Source: an uncultured Flavobacteriaceae bacterium (GTDB lineage Bacteria; Bacteroidota; Bacteroidia; Flavobacteriales; Flavobacteriaceae). Taken from it: DNA of 64,000 nt. The stretch's first letter is position 1; each line of letters begins with the position of its first letter. Below are positions 18,958 to 28,895 of this stretch, in pieces. The stretch lies in the NCBI GenBank assembly GCA_938017825.1, contig CALIJE010000027.1, positions 1-64,000 on the forward strand, given 5' to 3'. The notes beneath the pieces were generated by a model, which saw only the letters and a program-made list of their open reading frames with translations, was not told the origin of the DNA and made no database searches. Both the position numbers and the translations under genes were made by a program.

Positions 18958-21744
18958 ATGGAAGAAAATGACGACTTGAATTTACCCACCGGAGAGGAGG
19001 GCCTTCCCAATGGTACGGATGGAGAGGAAAAACAAGAGATTCCCGAAAGCATGGATGGTCAGACTGAAGATGTATCTGAACTTACAGACGGCGAAATGGG
19101 TACTGATGAGCCTCAAGATGATGCCCTTACCCGGGTGTCTGGTATGTACAAAGATTGGTTTTTAGACTATGCATCCTATGTAATTCTTGAACGCGCCGTG
19201 CCAGCGATTGAAGATGGTTTTAAGCCGGTGCAGCGCAGAATCATGCACTCGCTCAAAGATTTAGACGACGGCCGCTATAACAAAGTGGCGAATGTTGTGG
19301 GGCATACCATGCAGTATCACCCCCATGGTGATGCCAGCATCGCCGATGCCATGGTGCAGATCGGTCAGAAAGACCTCCTAATCGACACCCAGGGAAACTG
19401 GGGCAATATTCTCACCGGTGATCGGGCAGCGGCCTCGCGGTATATAGAGGCACGTCTGTCAAAGTTCGCTCTTGAGGTAGTCTTCAGTCCAAAAATTACC
19501 GAATGGCAGCTATCATACGACGGCAGAAAAAAAGAACCGGTGAATTTGCCGGTAAAATTTCCGTTGCTGTTGGCACAAGGGGCCGAAGGTATTGCAGTCG
19601 GACTTTCGACTAAGATATTACCCCATAATTTTGTGGAGTTGATCGATGCCTCTATCAAACACTTACAAGGCAAACGATTTAAATTGTTTCCTGATTTTCC
19701 GACGGCCGGTATTATAGATGTCAGCAATTATAATGATGGTATGCGGGGTGGAAAAATCCGTGTACGAGCCAAAATTGCCCAGTACGACAAGAATACCTTG
19801 GTCATTAGCGAGATTCCCCATGGTACGAATACTTCTTCTCTGATCGATTCAATTTTAAAAGCCAACGATAAGGGGAAAATAAAGATCAAGAAAATCGAGG
19901 ACAATACGGCGGCCGATGTAGAGATCTTGGTGCATCTTCCTTCTGGAATTTCTCCTGACAAGACTATAGATGCATTGTATGCCTTTACTTCCTGCGAATC
20001 CTCCATTTCACCTTTGGGCTGTATTATCGAGGACAATAAACCGCTGTTCATTGGAGTGACCGAGATGTTGAAGCGCTCGACGGATGCGACTGTTGATCTT
20101 TTAAAACAAGAGCTCGAAATTCAGCTTTCTGAGCTCGAGGAACAATGGCATTTTGCTTCTTTGGAACGTATTTTTATCGAGAATAGAATTTACCGCGACA
20201 TCGAGGAAGAAGAAACTTGGGAGGGTGTCATAAAGGCTATTGATAAAGGGTTGAAGCCCCATGTTAAAAAATTGAAGCGAGCGGTTACCGAGGAGGACAT
20301 CACCCGACTTACGGAAATTCGAATCAAGCGTATTTCCAAATTTGATTTGGATAAGGCCCAACAACATTTAGATAATCTAGAAGAGAAAATAGCCGAGGTA
20401 AAACACCATTTGGCCAACCTAATCGAATTTGCGATTGATTACTTTAAGAACCTTAATACAAAGTATGGCAAGGACCGGCAACGGAAGTCGGAAATTCGAA
20501 TATTCGATGATATTGAAGCTGCCAAGGTGGTTATACGAAATACGAAGTTGTACGTAAATCGTGAGGAAGGTTTTATCGGAACATCGTTGCGTAAAGACGA
20601 ATACGTTACAGATTGCAGTGATATCGATGATATTATCGTATTTACTAAAGACGGTAAGATGATGGTAACGAAGGTGGGTAGTAAAACATTTGTCGGTAAG
20701 AACATTCTACATGTAGCGGTCTTTAAAAAGAAAGACAAGCGTACCATCTATAACATGATGTACCGGGATGGAAAAGGAGGGGCTACCTATGTAAAAAGAT
20801 TTGCAGTAACTGGTGTTACTCGAGACAAGTCGTATGATTTGGGTGCAGGTAAGCCAATGACTTCGGTACATTACTTTTCTGCCAATCCCAATGGTGAGGC
20901 CGAGGTGGTAACCGTTAATCTAAGGCAGGTTGGTAGCGTAAAAAAGTTGAAATGGGATGTTGATTTCGCCGATGTCTTGATTAAGGGCCGAGGATCAAAG
21001 GGTAACATCGTTACCAAATACACGGTGAAACGAATTGAATTGAAAGAGAAAGGTCTTTCTACCCTGAAACCACGCAAATTGTGGTTCGATGATACGGTAC
21101 AGCGCCTAAATATGGATGAGCGAGGAGAATTCTTAGGGGATTTCACCAGTGAGGATCGCCTGCTTATTGTGAATCAAAAAGGAAGGGTGAAGACCGTGAT
21201 TCCAGAATTGACCCTACGCTTTGACGACGATATGATCGTCTTGGAAAAGTGGATTCCAAATAAACCGCTCTCAGCGATATATTGGGAGGGTGAAAAAGAG
21301 TTGTTTTATGTAAAGCGCTTTTTAATCGACCAACCAGATAAGGATGAGGTACTCATAACTGATCATGCCAAATCTTATCTCGAGTGTATTTTTACGGATT
21401 ATCGCCCTCAGGCAGAAGTCGTCTTTGCCAAAAAGAGAGGTCAGGATAGAAAAGAAAATTTTAATGTAAACTTAGAGGAATTCATCGCTATCAAGAGTAT
21501 TTCTGCCATGGGCAATCAATTGACCAAAGGAAAAGTGTTGGAAATAAACGCGTTGGAGCCTTTGCCATATGAACTTCCCGAACCAACAGTGACCGAAGAG
21601 CTTGAAGTAGTTGATGAGGAAACTGTTTCCAAGGCCAACTCTGAGGACCCTCCCAAAGAAAAGCCGAAATCAGAAAAGAAGAAGAATGACAAGACCGACG
21701 ATGCGAAGAATTCAGATGAGGATGGCCAAACGACTCTATTCTAG
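18958..21744 (+). CDS. parC: Type IIA topoisomerase (topoisomerase IV) subunit A
   Basis: SYVILERAVPAIEDGFKPVQRRIMHSL, ASRYIEARLS (catalytic Tyr); acidic N-extension and charged C-tail ending QTTLF. Confidence 0.9.
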   Translation: MEENDDLNLPTGEEGLPNGTDGEEKQEIPESMDGQTEDVSELTDGEMGTDEPQDDALTRVSGMYKDWFLDYASYVILERAVPAIEDGFKPVQRRIMHSLKDLDDGRYNKVANVVGHTMQYHPHGDASIADAMVQIGQKDLLIDTQGNWGNILTGDRAAASRYIEARLSKFALEVVFSPKITEWQLSYDGRKKEPVNLPVKFPLLLAQGAEGIAVGLSTKILPHNFVELIDASIKHLQGKRFKLFPDFPTAGIIDVSNYNDGMRGGKIRVRAKIAQYDKNTLVISEIPHGTNTSSLIDSILKANDKGKIKIKKIEDNTAADVEILVHLPSGISPDKTIDALYAFTSCESSISPLGCIIEDNKPLFIGVTEMLKRSTDATVDLLKQELEIQLSELEEQWHFASLERIFIENRIYRDIEEEETWEGVIKAIDKGLKPHVKKLKRAVTEEDITRLTEIRIKRISKFDLDKAQQHLDNLEEKIAEVKHHLANLIEFAIDYFKNLNTKYGKDRQRKSEIRIFDDIEAAKVVIRNTKLYVNREEGFIGTSLRKDEYVTDCSDIDDIIVFTKDGKMMVTKVGSKTFVGKNILHVAVFKKKDKRTIYNMMYRDGKGGATYVKRFAVTGVTRDKSYDLGAGKPMTSVHYFSANPNGEAEVVTVNLRQVGSVKKLKWDVDFADVLIKGRGSKGNIVTKYTVKRIELKEKGLSTLKPRKLWFDDTVQRLNMDERGEFLGDFTSEDRLLIVNQKGRVKTVIPELTLRFDDDMIVLEKWIPNKPLSAIYWEGEKELFYVKRFLIDQPDKDEVLITDHAKSYLECIFTDYRPQAEVVFAKKRGQDRKENFNVNLEEFIAIKSISAMGNQLTKGKVLEINALEPLPYELPEPTVTEELEVVDEETVSKANSEDPPKEKPKSEKKKNDKTDDAKNSDEDGQTTLF

Positions 21745-21749
21745 TGTTC

Positions 21750-22181
21750 ATGAAGAAGTTTGTAAAAGAGTTTAAGAACTTTGCCATTAAGGGGAATATG
21801 CTCGATATGGCTATCGGTATTATTATTGGGGCTTCGTTCAATGCAATTGTGAATACTTTAGTGAAGAAGGTGATTATGCCGCCACTTTCTTTGTTGACCG
21901 AAGACGTGCATCTAGCCGATAAGAAATTCGTTCTCAGGGAGGCAACCGATATCAAAAAGGAAGTAGCCATAGGCTACGGGGAACTGTTTGAAGTTTTTAT
22001 CGATTTTTCTATAGTCGCACTGACCATTTTTTTGGTGTTAAAAGGAATCAATAGATTCCGTGATAAGGCCGAAAATCCAGAAGATGAGGAAGTACAGACT
22101 CCAAAAAATATAGAGTTGTTGTCTAATATCGAAAAGTTAATGAAAGAACAGAATGAACTATTACGAAAGTCGGAAGACTGA
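21750..22181 (+). CDS. mscL: Large-conductance mechanosensitive channel
   Basis: KEFKNFAIKGNMLDMAIGIIIGASFNAIVNTLV; C-terminal coiled region. Confidence 0.93.
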   Translation: MKKFVKEFKNFAIKGNMLDMAIGIIIGASFNAIVNTLVKKVIMPPLSLLTEDVHLADKKFVLREATDIKKEVAIGYGELFEVFIDFSIVALTIFLVLKGINRFRDKAENPEDEEVQTPKNIELLSNIEKLMKEQNELLRKSED

Positions 22182-22285
22182 CTTTGTTTAGTATTTTCGT
22201 TCAAAATAGTTTCTTTATGGGCAATAGATGGAACAAGTTATAGAATCGAAATGATTATGTTTACCTTTAGCGAAATTTGCATTAA

Positions 22286-23242
22286 ATGGATTTAACGAAC
22301 CCCCTCGTTTATGGCGTACCAGCCTTTATAGCCTTTATTTTACTTGAAATTACGTACAGTCACACTCACGGCGATGAGGATTTGTATGTTTGGAAAGATT
22401 TGATGGCCAGCGGAGCGATGGGCATCGGTTCCGCAATCTTGGGTCCCTTGGTCAAAGTAACGGTGTTGATCGTCGTATTCAATTACACCTATGAGTTGTT
22501 CAACCCCATGGTAGATGGCACCCGTATGAATATTATGGGATACAAGTCTTTTGGCTACGAATGGTATATATTCTTGCTCTGCCAATTGGCAGATGACTTC
22601 ACCTACTATTGGTTTCATCGTGCAAATCATGAAATTCGCTTGTTATGGGCGGCCCATATCGTACATCACTCCTCCGATCATTTTAATTTGGGGACAGCGA
22701 TTCGAAACGGATGGTTTACCTTATTGTACAAACCGTTCTTTTATATGTGGTTACCTGCCGTAGGTTTCCCAGTGGAAGTAGTGATATTTGCCTTGGCGAT
22801 CGAATCATTCTGGCAATTTCAATTGCACTCAAAGTATGTTCCCAAAATGGGGTGGATTGAAAAGATCTTCAATACACACACCATGCATCAAGTACACCAT
22901 TCACAAAATGTAGAGTACTTGGATAAAAATCATGGCGGATTTTTGAATTTCTTTGATAAGATTTTCGGAACCTGGAAAGAACTCGATGATGACGTAGAAG
23001 TAAAATTCGGGGTTATTCATGCACCGCAATCCTATAACCCAATGGTTATCTTAACACATGAGTTTAAAGACATTTGGGCCGATACTAAAAAGTCGCCCAA
23101 ATTGTCACATAAGCTCATGTATATCTTTGGTCCTCCCGGATGGAGTCATGATGGTAGTACCATGACCGTAAAGCAACAGCAGCGTTTGTTTAAAAAGCAA
23201 CAACAGGAAAATCCGGAATCGGTTTTTAATAGACCGAATTAA
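22286..23242 (+). CDS. Sterol desaturase / fatty acid hydroxylase family protein
   Basis: Histidine clusters HRANHE, HIVHHSSDHFN, HQVHHSQN; several TM segments. Confidence 0.9.
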   Translation: MDLTNPLVYGVPAFIAFILLEITYSHTHGDEDLYVWKDLMASGAMGIGSAILGPLVKVTVLIVVFNYTYELFNPMVDGTRMNIMGYKSFGYEWYIFLLCQLADDFTYYWFHRANHEIRLLWAAHIVHHSSDHFNLGTAIRNGWFTLLYKPFFYMWLPAVGFPVEVVIFALAIESFWQFQLHSKYVPKMGWIEKIFNTHTMHQVHHSQNVEYLDKNHGGFLNFFDKIFGTWKELDDDVEVKFGVIHAPQSYNPMVILTHEFKDIWADTKKSPKLSHKLMYIFGPPGWSHDGSTMTVKQQQRLFKKQQQENPESVFNRPN

Positions 23243-24117
23243 ATGGATTCCAAAAAATTGCTGAATTCTTCGTTTATACGCAGGTAAGTTACCACATCAC
23301 GGTCTGTGAACTTTGTTTCTCCCTTATTATTCGTAGTCGCCCTTTTGTTTTGAATGGATAGGTAATTTTCATTCGTTTCGTTGGCATACAAGGTAAATAT
23401 ACTGTGGTTTTCAGTAGTTGGATTGGGGACGTGTGCAATTCCCTTTAAGGCTTCATAGTCATTGTCCTCCAAGCGGGAAACAGCGCGCATAGGTGGCTCC
23501 AGAAAGCTCATTGCAGGCAATTGCCGTTCCTCAAACCATTTTTGATTCAATTCACAAAATGGTTCGCTGCTTTTGCCAGGGGGTATCGTGGTACCCATGA
23601 ATAGAACTATTACAGCTTCAACAATCCAAATTCCGCCTAAAAACCAACCATTAACAGTTGTATTGCGGAACCCCCATACGCCTACATTCATGATTTCTCC
23701 AATGATTTCAAATAAAATTCCCGGTTGTAATGCTAGTTCTAGCACCTGTTCTAGTTTAATATTGCTCACCGAAAAACCTATCCTATCGGAACCATATGTT
23801 TCTCCAGCGTTGATTACGAGATCAACCCATACTGCCCAACTAAGATAAAGCCCTGCCAAAGCACCCAAGAACCCAAAGGCATAAGCGAGAGTGTTGTTTC
23901 GAACTTTTCCGAGTCCTACTGCCAGTTTTTGAACTAGTAGACCAATGGCGAACCCAAAGCCTAGGGTGATGAAAAAGTTGATATAGGGGAACGGTATGTA
24001 CCAAATTGCATATGAGTATATTAACGCAAGAATGGGAATCAGTGCAATACAGGCTATAAGGAAATAGATAAAGGATAAAGGTGAAAATTTGTTTGATGGT
24101 TGGTAATATGCTTCCAT
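23239..24117 (-). CDS. Hypothetical multi-TM membrane protein
   Basis: 292 aa, hydrophobic N-terminal half with several TM segments; tail-to-tail with the desaturase gene. Confidence 0.75.
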   Translation of the reverse strand: MEAYYQPSNKFSPLSFIYFLIACIALIPILALIYSYAIWYIPFPYINFFITLGFGFAIGLLVQKLAVGLGKVRNNTLAYAFGFLGALAGLYLSWAVWVDLVINAGETYGSDRIGFSVSNIKLEQVLELALQPGILFEIIGEIMNVGVWGFRNTTVNGWFLGGIWIVEAVIVLFMGTTIPPGKSSEPFCELNQKWFEERQLPAMSFLEPPMRAVSRLEDNDYEALKGIAHVPNPTTENHSIFTLYANETNENYLSIQNKRATTNNKGETKFTDRDVVTYLRINEEFSNFLESI

Positions 24118-24182
24118 TGGTTGGGTTTAAGTGAAAAGTTGTAGTATAACGAATATGTACATATTTTATTGAAGACAAAGTA

Positions 24183-24212
24183 AAAAGCCCACCCTCGAAA
24201 GGGCGGGCTTTT
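24183..24212. terminator. Intrinsic terminator (likely bidirectional)
   Basis: AAAAGCCC-A-CCCT-cgaa-AGGG-C-GGGCTTTT. Confidence 0.8.
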
Positions 24213-24238
24213 ACCTAAATCATATGTTGGTCGTTCTA

Positions 24239-25057
24239 TTATTCTTCTGAATGTACCTCTTCAACCTTAGATTTCTTGTTCTTTTTCATTCGTAGGTCAA
24301 AGAATTCGACCATCAATGAAAAGGCGATCGAAAAGTATAAATAGCCTTTTGGAATGGTACCTACTTCATTTCCGAATACCACCAAGTGCGAAAGATGGGC
24401 CGCCTCGGCAATCAGCATAAATCCGATTAGAATCAAGAACGAAAGCCCCAATATCTGAATAGAAGGGTGTTTGTTTACAAATTCGCCAACGGGATTGGCA
24501 AACAGCATCATAATAATTACCGAAATGACTACGGCAACCACCATAAGCACCAAGGCATCATTGGGATCAGGCGAAATGCCATTGGTCATACCAATAGCCG
24601 TAAGAATAGAATCGAACGAAAATACGATGTTGATTACGGTAATCTGTAAAATCGCTTTCGTCAGTGTATTGCCCCGAGCATTGGTTACCTCGCGCTCGTC
24701 ATGTCCCCGGTCTTCTACTTTTTCATGTATTTCTTTGGTGCTTTTGTAGAGCAAAAACAGCCCCCCGAGAAAGAGAATTAGACCCTGACCACTTATACCG
24801 CCATGTATCCAATCTAACTCAAGAACCCAAAATGGCTTTTTCATTGCAGTGAGCCAAGTGATACCAAACAATAGCACAATACGCATTATCATGGCTAATG
24901 CGAGACCAATGTTTGTTGCTTTCTTACGTTGATTTTTCTCTAGCTTGCCAGCGGCAATTGCGATAAATATGATGTTGTCGATACCCAGGACAATTTCTAA
25001 AAAGGTCAAGGTCACTAAGGCTATCCATGCATCCGGGTTGGCAAAAATATCAAACAT
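24239..25057 (-). CDS. TerC family integral membrane protein
   Basis: EIVLGIDNIIFIAI and VFSFDSILTAIGM acidic TM motifs. Confidence 0.9.
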   Translation of the reverse strand: MFDIFANPDAWIALVTLTFLEIVLGIDNIIFIAIAAGKLEKNQRKKATNIGLALAMIMRIVLLFGITWLTAMKKPFWVLELDWIHGGISGQGLILFLGGLFLLYKSTKEIHEKVEDRGHDEREVTNARGNTLTKAILQITVINIVFSFDSILTAIGMTNGISPDPNDALVLMVVAVVISVIIMMLFANPVGEFVNKHPSIQILGLSFLILIGFMLIAEAAHLSHLVVFGNEVGTIPKGYLYFSIAFSLMVEFFDLRMKKNKKSKVEEVHSEE

Positions 25058-25068
25058 ATTGGTTGGTT

Positions 25069-25431
25069 TTATTCAGTTTTGAAGGCGGTGCCCCTTGCTT
25101 TTTGGGAGCTCCCCACTTTGTTATATTCAAATGTATATGATTTCTCTGTAGTTGACAATATTTTCATCTGTATAGAAGTCTTGGTCTTGATATCCTGAAG
25201 CACAAATTCACAATCATTTACCCACTTTACCGTTGCGCTGTCTATTTTGTTGTCATAATACTCTACACTATACGCGTTGTCACGAGTGAATTTACCAGAT
25301 TTCATTTCCCCATTCACTTCATAATCAAATGTAAATGTGCCCGTCTTGAATTCATTGCAATTGCGTTCGGGCTGATAACACGAACTTAGGATCAGAAAAA
25401 CCAAAAGTGTAGAAAAGGCAGATTTTATCAT
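25069..25431 (-). CDS. Small lipoprotein, flavobacterial conserved hypothetical
   Basis: Lipobox (ILSSC), YQPERNCNEFKTGTFTFDY; 120 aa. Confidence 0.75.
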   Translation of the reverse strand: MIKSAFSTLLVFLILSSCYQPERNCNEFKTGTFTFDYEVNGEMKSGKFTRDNAYSVEYYDNKIDSATVKWVNDCEFVLQDIKTKTSIQMKILSTTEKSYTFEYNKVGSSQKARGTAFKTE

Positions 25432-25456
25432 CTGCGCAAATTAAAGAAATTAGGCA

Positions 25457-25822
25457 TCAATTGCCATGAAACGATTTAAAAGTTCCATCGGCATAGAAAA
25501 TCACAATTTTTTCGATGGATTTGTCGGGAGCTGATACTTCTGAATTTATCGTTTCTGTTTTTTGTAAAGTAGTAGGAGCGGGGTCAGCTTTCTCGCTAGC
25601 CGGAAAACTACCTTTGCCGTTGAGCAGCCAATACAGATTTACCTCGGGAAATGTCTTGACGACTTTAAGCACAAAATCCAAACTTGGTTTGTTTCGACCC
25701 GAAAGCAAATGTGAAATACTTGATCGCTGTACCTGAATTTTATCAGCAAAGGCCGCTGCGGAAATTCCGTAGTACTGTAACAATTTTTCAAGGCGCTGCA
25801 CAAAATCGGCGCTGTTTACCAT
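25457..25822 (-). CDS. XRE-family helix-turn-helix transcriptional regulator
   Basis: HTH_3: GISAAAFADKIQVQRSSISHLLSGRNKPSLDFVLKV. Confidence 0.88.
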   Translation of the reverse strand: MVNSADFVQRLEKLLQYYGISAAAFADKIQVQRSSISHLLSGRNKPSLDFVLKVVKTFPEVNLYWLLNGKGSFPASEKADPAPTTLQKTETINSEVSAPDKSIEKIVIFYADGTFKSFHGN

Positions 25823-26063
25823 TGTAACCTATTTTATTCTAAAAATACATATAGTTTTTTAAAAATCATTAAAATATAAGTATAAAATAACTTGATAATA
25901 GATAACTTATGCTTTATATAAAATAATATAAAACACTGATTAAAAATAAATTATGAGTTACACTAAATATTATGTTTACAAATGTATATTTTACATAGGA
26001 AATGACGACTACAGTGCATCAAATATGGAATAAATAAATTACAAATGTAATTTTTATTGATAG

Positions 26064-26071
26064 TACATTTG
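26064..26071 (+). promoter_or_regulatory. Candidate -7 element (TACATTTG) upstream of the M14 peptidase gene
   Basis: Exact TAnnTTTG match about 20 nt upstream of ATG 26091, in a strongly AT-rich divergent intergenic region. No clear -33 TTG found. Confidence 0.4.
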
Positions 26072-26090
26072 CAACCATATACTAGCCACT

Positions 26091-27212
26091 ATGTTGTTTT
26101 TTAGCGCAGCTTACCAGTCCGTAAAGGAGCATTCGATACAAGGAAGATACATTACTTATGATATGATCTCTCCCTTGCTAAAAAAGTTGGATTCAAAATT
26201 TAAGGTTGTGGAAATTGGAAAATCTGTCAACGGTATTCCAATTGAAAGTGTCGACTTTGGGTATGGTGAAACGAAAATTTTGATGTGGTCTCAAATGCAC
26301 GGAAATGAATCGACCACAACCAAAGCTGTTATGGATTTACTGAATTTCCTGCAATCAGAATCGGATCTGGTTTTTGAAATTTCCAAAAAATGTACTATTC
26401 GGGTAATTCCAATATTGAACCCCGACGGGGCAAAGGCCTACACTCGAGTTAATGCCAATGAGATAGACCTAAACCGCGACGCTCAGAACCTTTCGCAGCC
26501 CGAAAGCAAGATCCTAAGGCAGGCATACACAAACTTTGGTCCGGATTTTTGTTTTAATCTTCATGATCAGCGTACCAAATACAATGTTGGCGATACCAGA
26601 AAATCGGCGACGCTATCATTTTTAGCACCGGCATTTGATGAAGAACGCACAATATCAGATACAAGAACCAGGGCAATGCAATTGATTCATGAAATGAATC
26701 TGGTTCTCCAGGAGCACATTCCTGGGCAAGTGGGGCGATATGATGATGGGTTCAATTCGAACTGTGTTGGTGATACCTTTCAAATGCTTCAAACACCCAC
26801 GGTGCTCTTCGAGGCTGGCCATTTTCCAGGTGACTATGAAAGAGAGCGTACGCGTGAACTTATATATATGTCATTGGTACAGGCTATCAAATCGGCAATG
26901 CAATTGGGTCCTATCACCGAGTTTTACGATACCGCTTATTTTGGAATACCTGAAAACGGGCAGCGCTTTTTCGATCTTGTGCTTCACAATGCACATTATG
27001 TCGACGTGTGCTATGACCAAGGAGTATCTTTAGGGGTTAATTATGAGGAACGCCTTACAGATGGCGCAATACATTTTATTCCCGAAATAAAAGGCGTTTT
27101 TGGCAAGGGGCATTATTTGGGACATGTAGAATATGACTGTAAAAATGAGAAAGAACTACAAAATCTAAAAGATTCACCTCTTTTTGAGATGTTGTTCGGC
27201 CATAATGCTTAA
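26091..27212 (+). CDS. M14 family zinc carboxypeptidase
   Basis: SQMHGNESTTTKAV (HxxE), RVIPILNPDGAKAYTRVNANEIDLNRD, FNLHDQR. Confidence 0.88.
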   Translation: MLFFSAAYQSVKEHSIQGRYITYDMISPLLKKLDSKFKVVEIGKSVNGIPIESVDFGYGETKILMWSQMHGNESTTTKAVMDLLNFLQSESDLVFEISKKCTIRVIPILNPDGAKAYTRVNANEIDLNRDAQNLSQPESKILRQAYTNFGPDFCFNLHDQRTKYNVGDTRKSATLSFLAPAFDEERTISDTRTRAMQLIHEMNLVLQEHIPGQVGRYDDGFNSNCVGDTFQMLQTPTVLFEAGHFPGDYERERTRELIYMSLVQAIKSAMQLGPITEFYDTAYFGIPENGQRFFDLVLHNAHYVDVCYDQGVSLGVNYEERLTDGAIHFIPEIKGVFGKGHYLGHVEYDCKNEKELQNLKDSPLFEMLFGHNA

Positions 27213-27321
27213 GCGATTTTATTTTCAAAAAACACCGTTTATTACATTTTTGTTAGAAAAAGGCAACTTTTATTAAAAATAGTTTCCCAATTGTTTATTT
27301 TTGCTGAAAATTAAGCGAAAA

Positions 27322-27801
27322 ATGGCGAAAGCAAAATTAGACGAAATAGATCACCAAATTTTAGATATGTTGATCGACAATACCCGGACCCCCTTTACGG
27401 ATATTGCCAAGAAATTATTGATTTCCGCAGGTACCGTTCATGTGCGTGTCAAAAAGATGGAAGATGCAGGTATCATCAAAGGATCGTCTTTGACTCTTGA
27501 TTATCAAAAATTGGGGTATTCATTTATTGCCTATGTTGGCATTTTCTTGGAAAAAACACACCAAACAAAATTTGTTTTGGAGCGTTTGGAGCAGATACCT
27601 AATGTCACCGTGGCGCATATTACCACAGGGAAATTCAATATTTTTTGTAAAATTCGAGCCATGGATACCAATCATGCCAAGAATATTATTTTTGCCATAG
27701 ACGATATTGATGGTATTAGTAGAACAGAAACCATGATTTCCCTTGAAGAAAGCATCAACGATAAAAAACGATTGATGCACAAGATTTTCAACGATCTATA
27801 G
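27322..27801 (+). CDS. Lrp/AsnC family transcriptional regulator
   Basis: N-terminal HTH (LDEIDHQILDMLIDNTRTPFTDIAKKLLISAGTVHVRVKKME) and RAM-like C-terminus. Start set at MAKAKLDEID. Confidence 0.9.
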   Translation: MAKAKLDEIDHQILDMLIDNTRTPFTDIAKKLLISAGTVHVRVKKMEDAGIIKGSSLTLDYQKLGYSFIAYVGIFLEKTHQTKFVLERLEQIPNVTVAHITTGKFNIFCKIRAMDTNHAKNIIFAIDDIDGISRTETMISLEESINDKKRLMHKIFNDL

Positions 27802-27822
27802 GTAAAGGTCTAAATTTTCATT

Positions 27823-27858
27823 CCCCCGTTCAAGACTTTTGTTCGGGGTCTTTTTATT
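27823..27858 (+). terminator. Candidate intrinsic terminator after the lrp-like gene
   Basis: CCCCG...CGGGG / AAGAC...GTCTT inverted repeats followed by a T-run. Confidence 0.5.
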
Positions 27859-27880
27859 AATAGGTATAAACGGATAAAAT

Positions 27881-28396
27881 ATGAAATCTTCCGCATTACA
27901 AACAGGTGATTTTAACCCGTATTATGGGAGGTATATTGATAAAGTGGGGGATGCCGATTTAGTGCCTTCAATGGAAAAGCAACTGAACAACTTTCCCAAG
28001 TTCATTGCCAGTATCCCTGATGAGAAGTGGAATTATGCCTATGCCGATGGTAAATGGACCATCGCTGAGGCATTGTTGCATGTAATAGATACGGAACGTA
28101 TTTTTCAATATAGGGCCTTGCGCTTTTCAAGGAACGATGACAGTCACCTTCCTGGCTTCGACCAAGATCTTTATGTGCCACATTCGAATGCGAATTCTAG
28201 AACTAAAGAAAGTATCATAAAAGAATATGAGGCGGTACGTCAATCTAGTTTGGCACTATACGCGTCCTTAGATGATGCGACCCTGAAACAGAAAGGCACC
28301 GCTAGTGGTTCTCCGGCGAGTGTTGCTGCTTTGGGATTTATAATCCTGGGGCATCAAAGACACCATCGCGATATTATTCGGGAAAGATACTTGTAA
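27881..28396 (+). CDS. DinB family protein
   Basis: ALLHVIDTERIFQYRALRFSR and C-terminal LGHQRHHRDIIRERYL, a DinB/YfiT-like His pattern. Confidence 0.85.
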   Translation: MKSSALQTGDFNPYYGRYIDKVGDADLVPSMEKQLNNFPKFIASIPDEKWNYAYADGKWTIAEALLHVIDTERIFQYRALRFSRNDDSHLPGFDQDLYVPHSNANSRTKESIIKEYEAVRQSSLALYASLDDATLKQKGTASGSPASVAALGFIILGHQRHHRDIIRERYL

Positions 28397-28398
28397 GT

Positions 28399-28734
28399 CT
28401 ATTCGAAATCTTGCTCTTCGTCTTGCTCGGCCTCATTATTGAGTTCTTGCTCTAGTTCTGTTGCATCGACTTCCTCAAGAATAGGTTCGGTAGCGTTTTC
28501 GAGCTCCTTTTCGATAGTATCCTCGAAATTTTCAATAAAACTGGCGAGGCTCTTACTTATTTTAACCAAATAAAGACAGTCCTCGGTTCTGATTTCGACG
28601 GCTTCTACAAAATCGCCATTTGAATTTTTGAATGCGATGATGTCATCATCCCCGTATCCGTGCGGAAAGGTTTCAATTAGCAATGCCGCCAATTCGTGGC
28701 TCAGTTTTTTGTAATCTACAAGTCTGCGTGTCAT
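28399..28734 (-). CDS. Hypothetical acidic protein
   Basis: 111 aa, strongly acidic C-terminus (EEVDATELEQELNNEAEQDEEQDFE). Confidence 0.75.
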   Translation of the reverse strand: MTRRLVDYKKLSHELAALLIETFPHGYGDDDIIAFKNSNGDFVEAVEIRTEDCLYLVKISKSLASFIENFEDTIEKELENATEPILEEVDATELEQELNNEAEQDEEQDFE

Positions 28735-28895
28735 AGTAGGTTAATAGTTCCCCATGGTTAGTAGGGTGGTTAGGTTTTAATTTGTGTCCAATTCGTTTTG
28801 GTTTGAACGAATTGTTTTACACTTTCTAAACTAACCAAATTTGTATACCGGCTAAACAAAGAGTTGTCAAATGCGCAATTAAGTATATGAAGTCA

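Noticed and set aside
21491-21970. 159-aa minus-strand ORF across the parC/mscL junction
   Set aside because: Antisense shadow of two well-supported genes; Ser/Phe-rich composition typical of reverse-complement reading, no recognisable domain.
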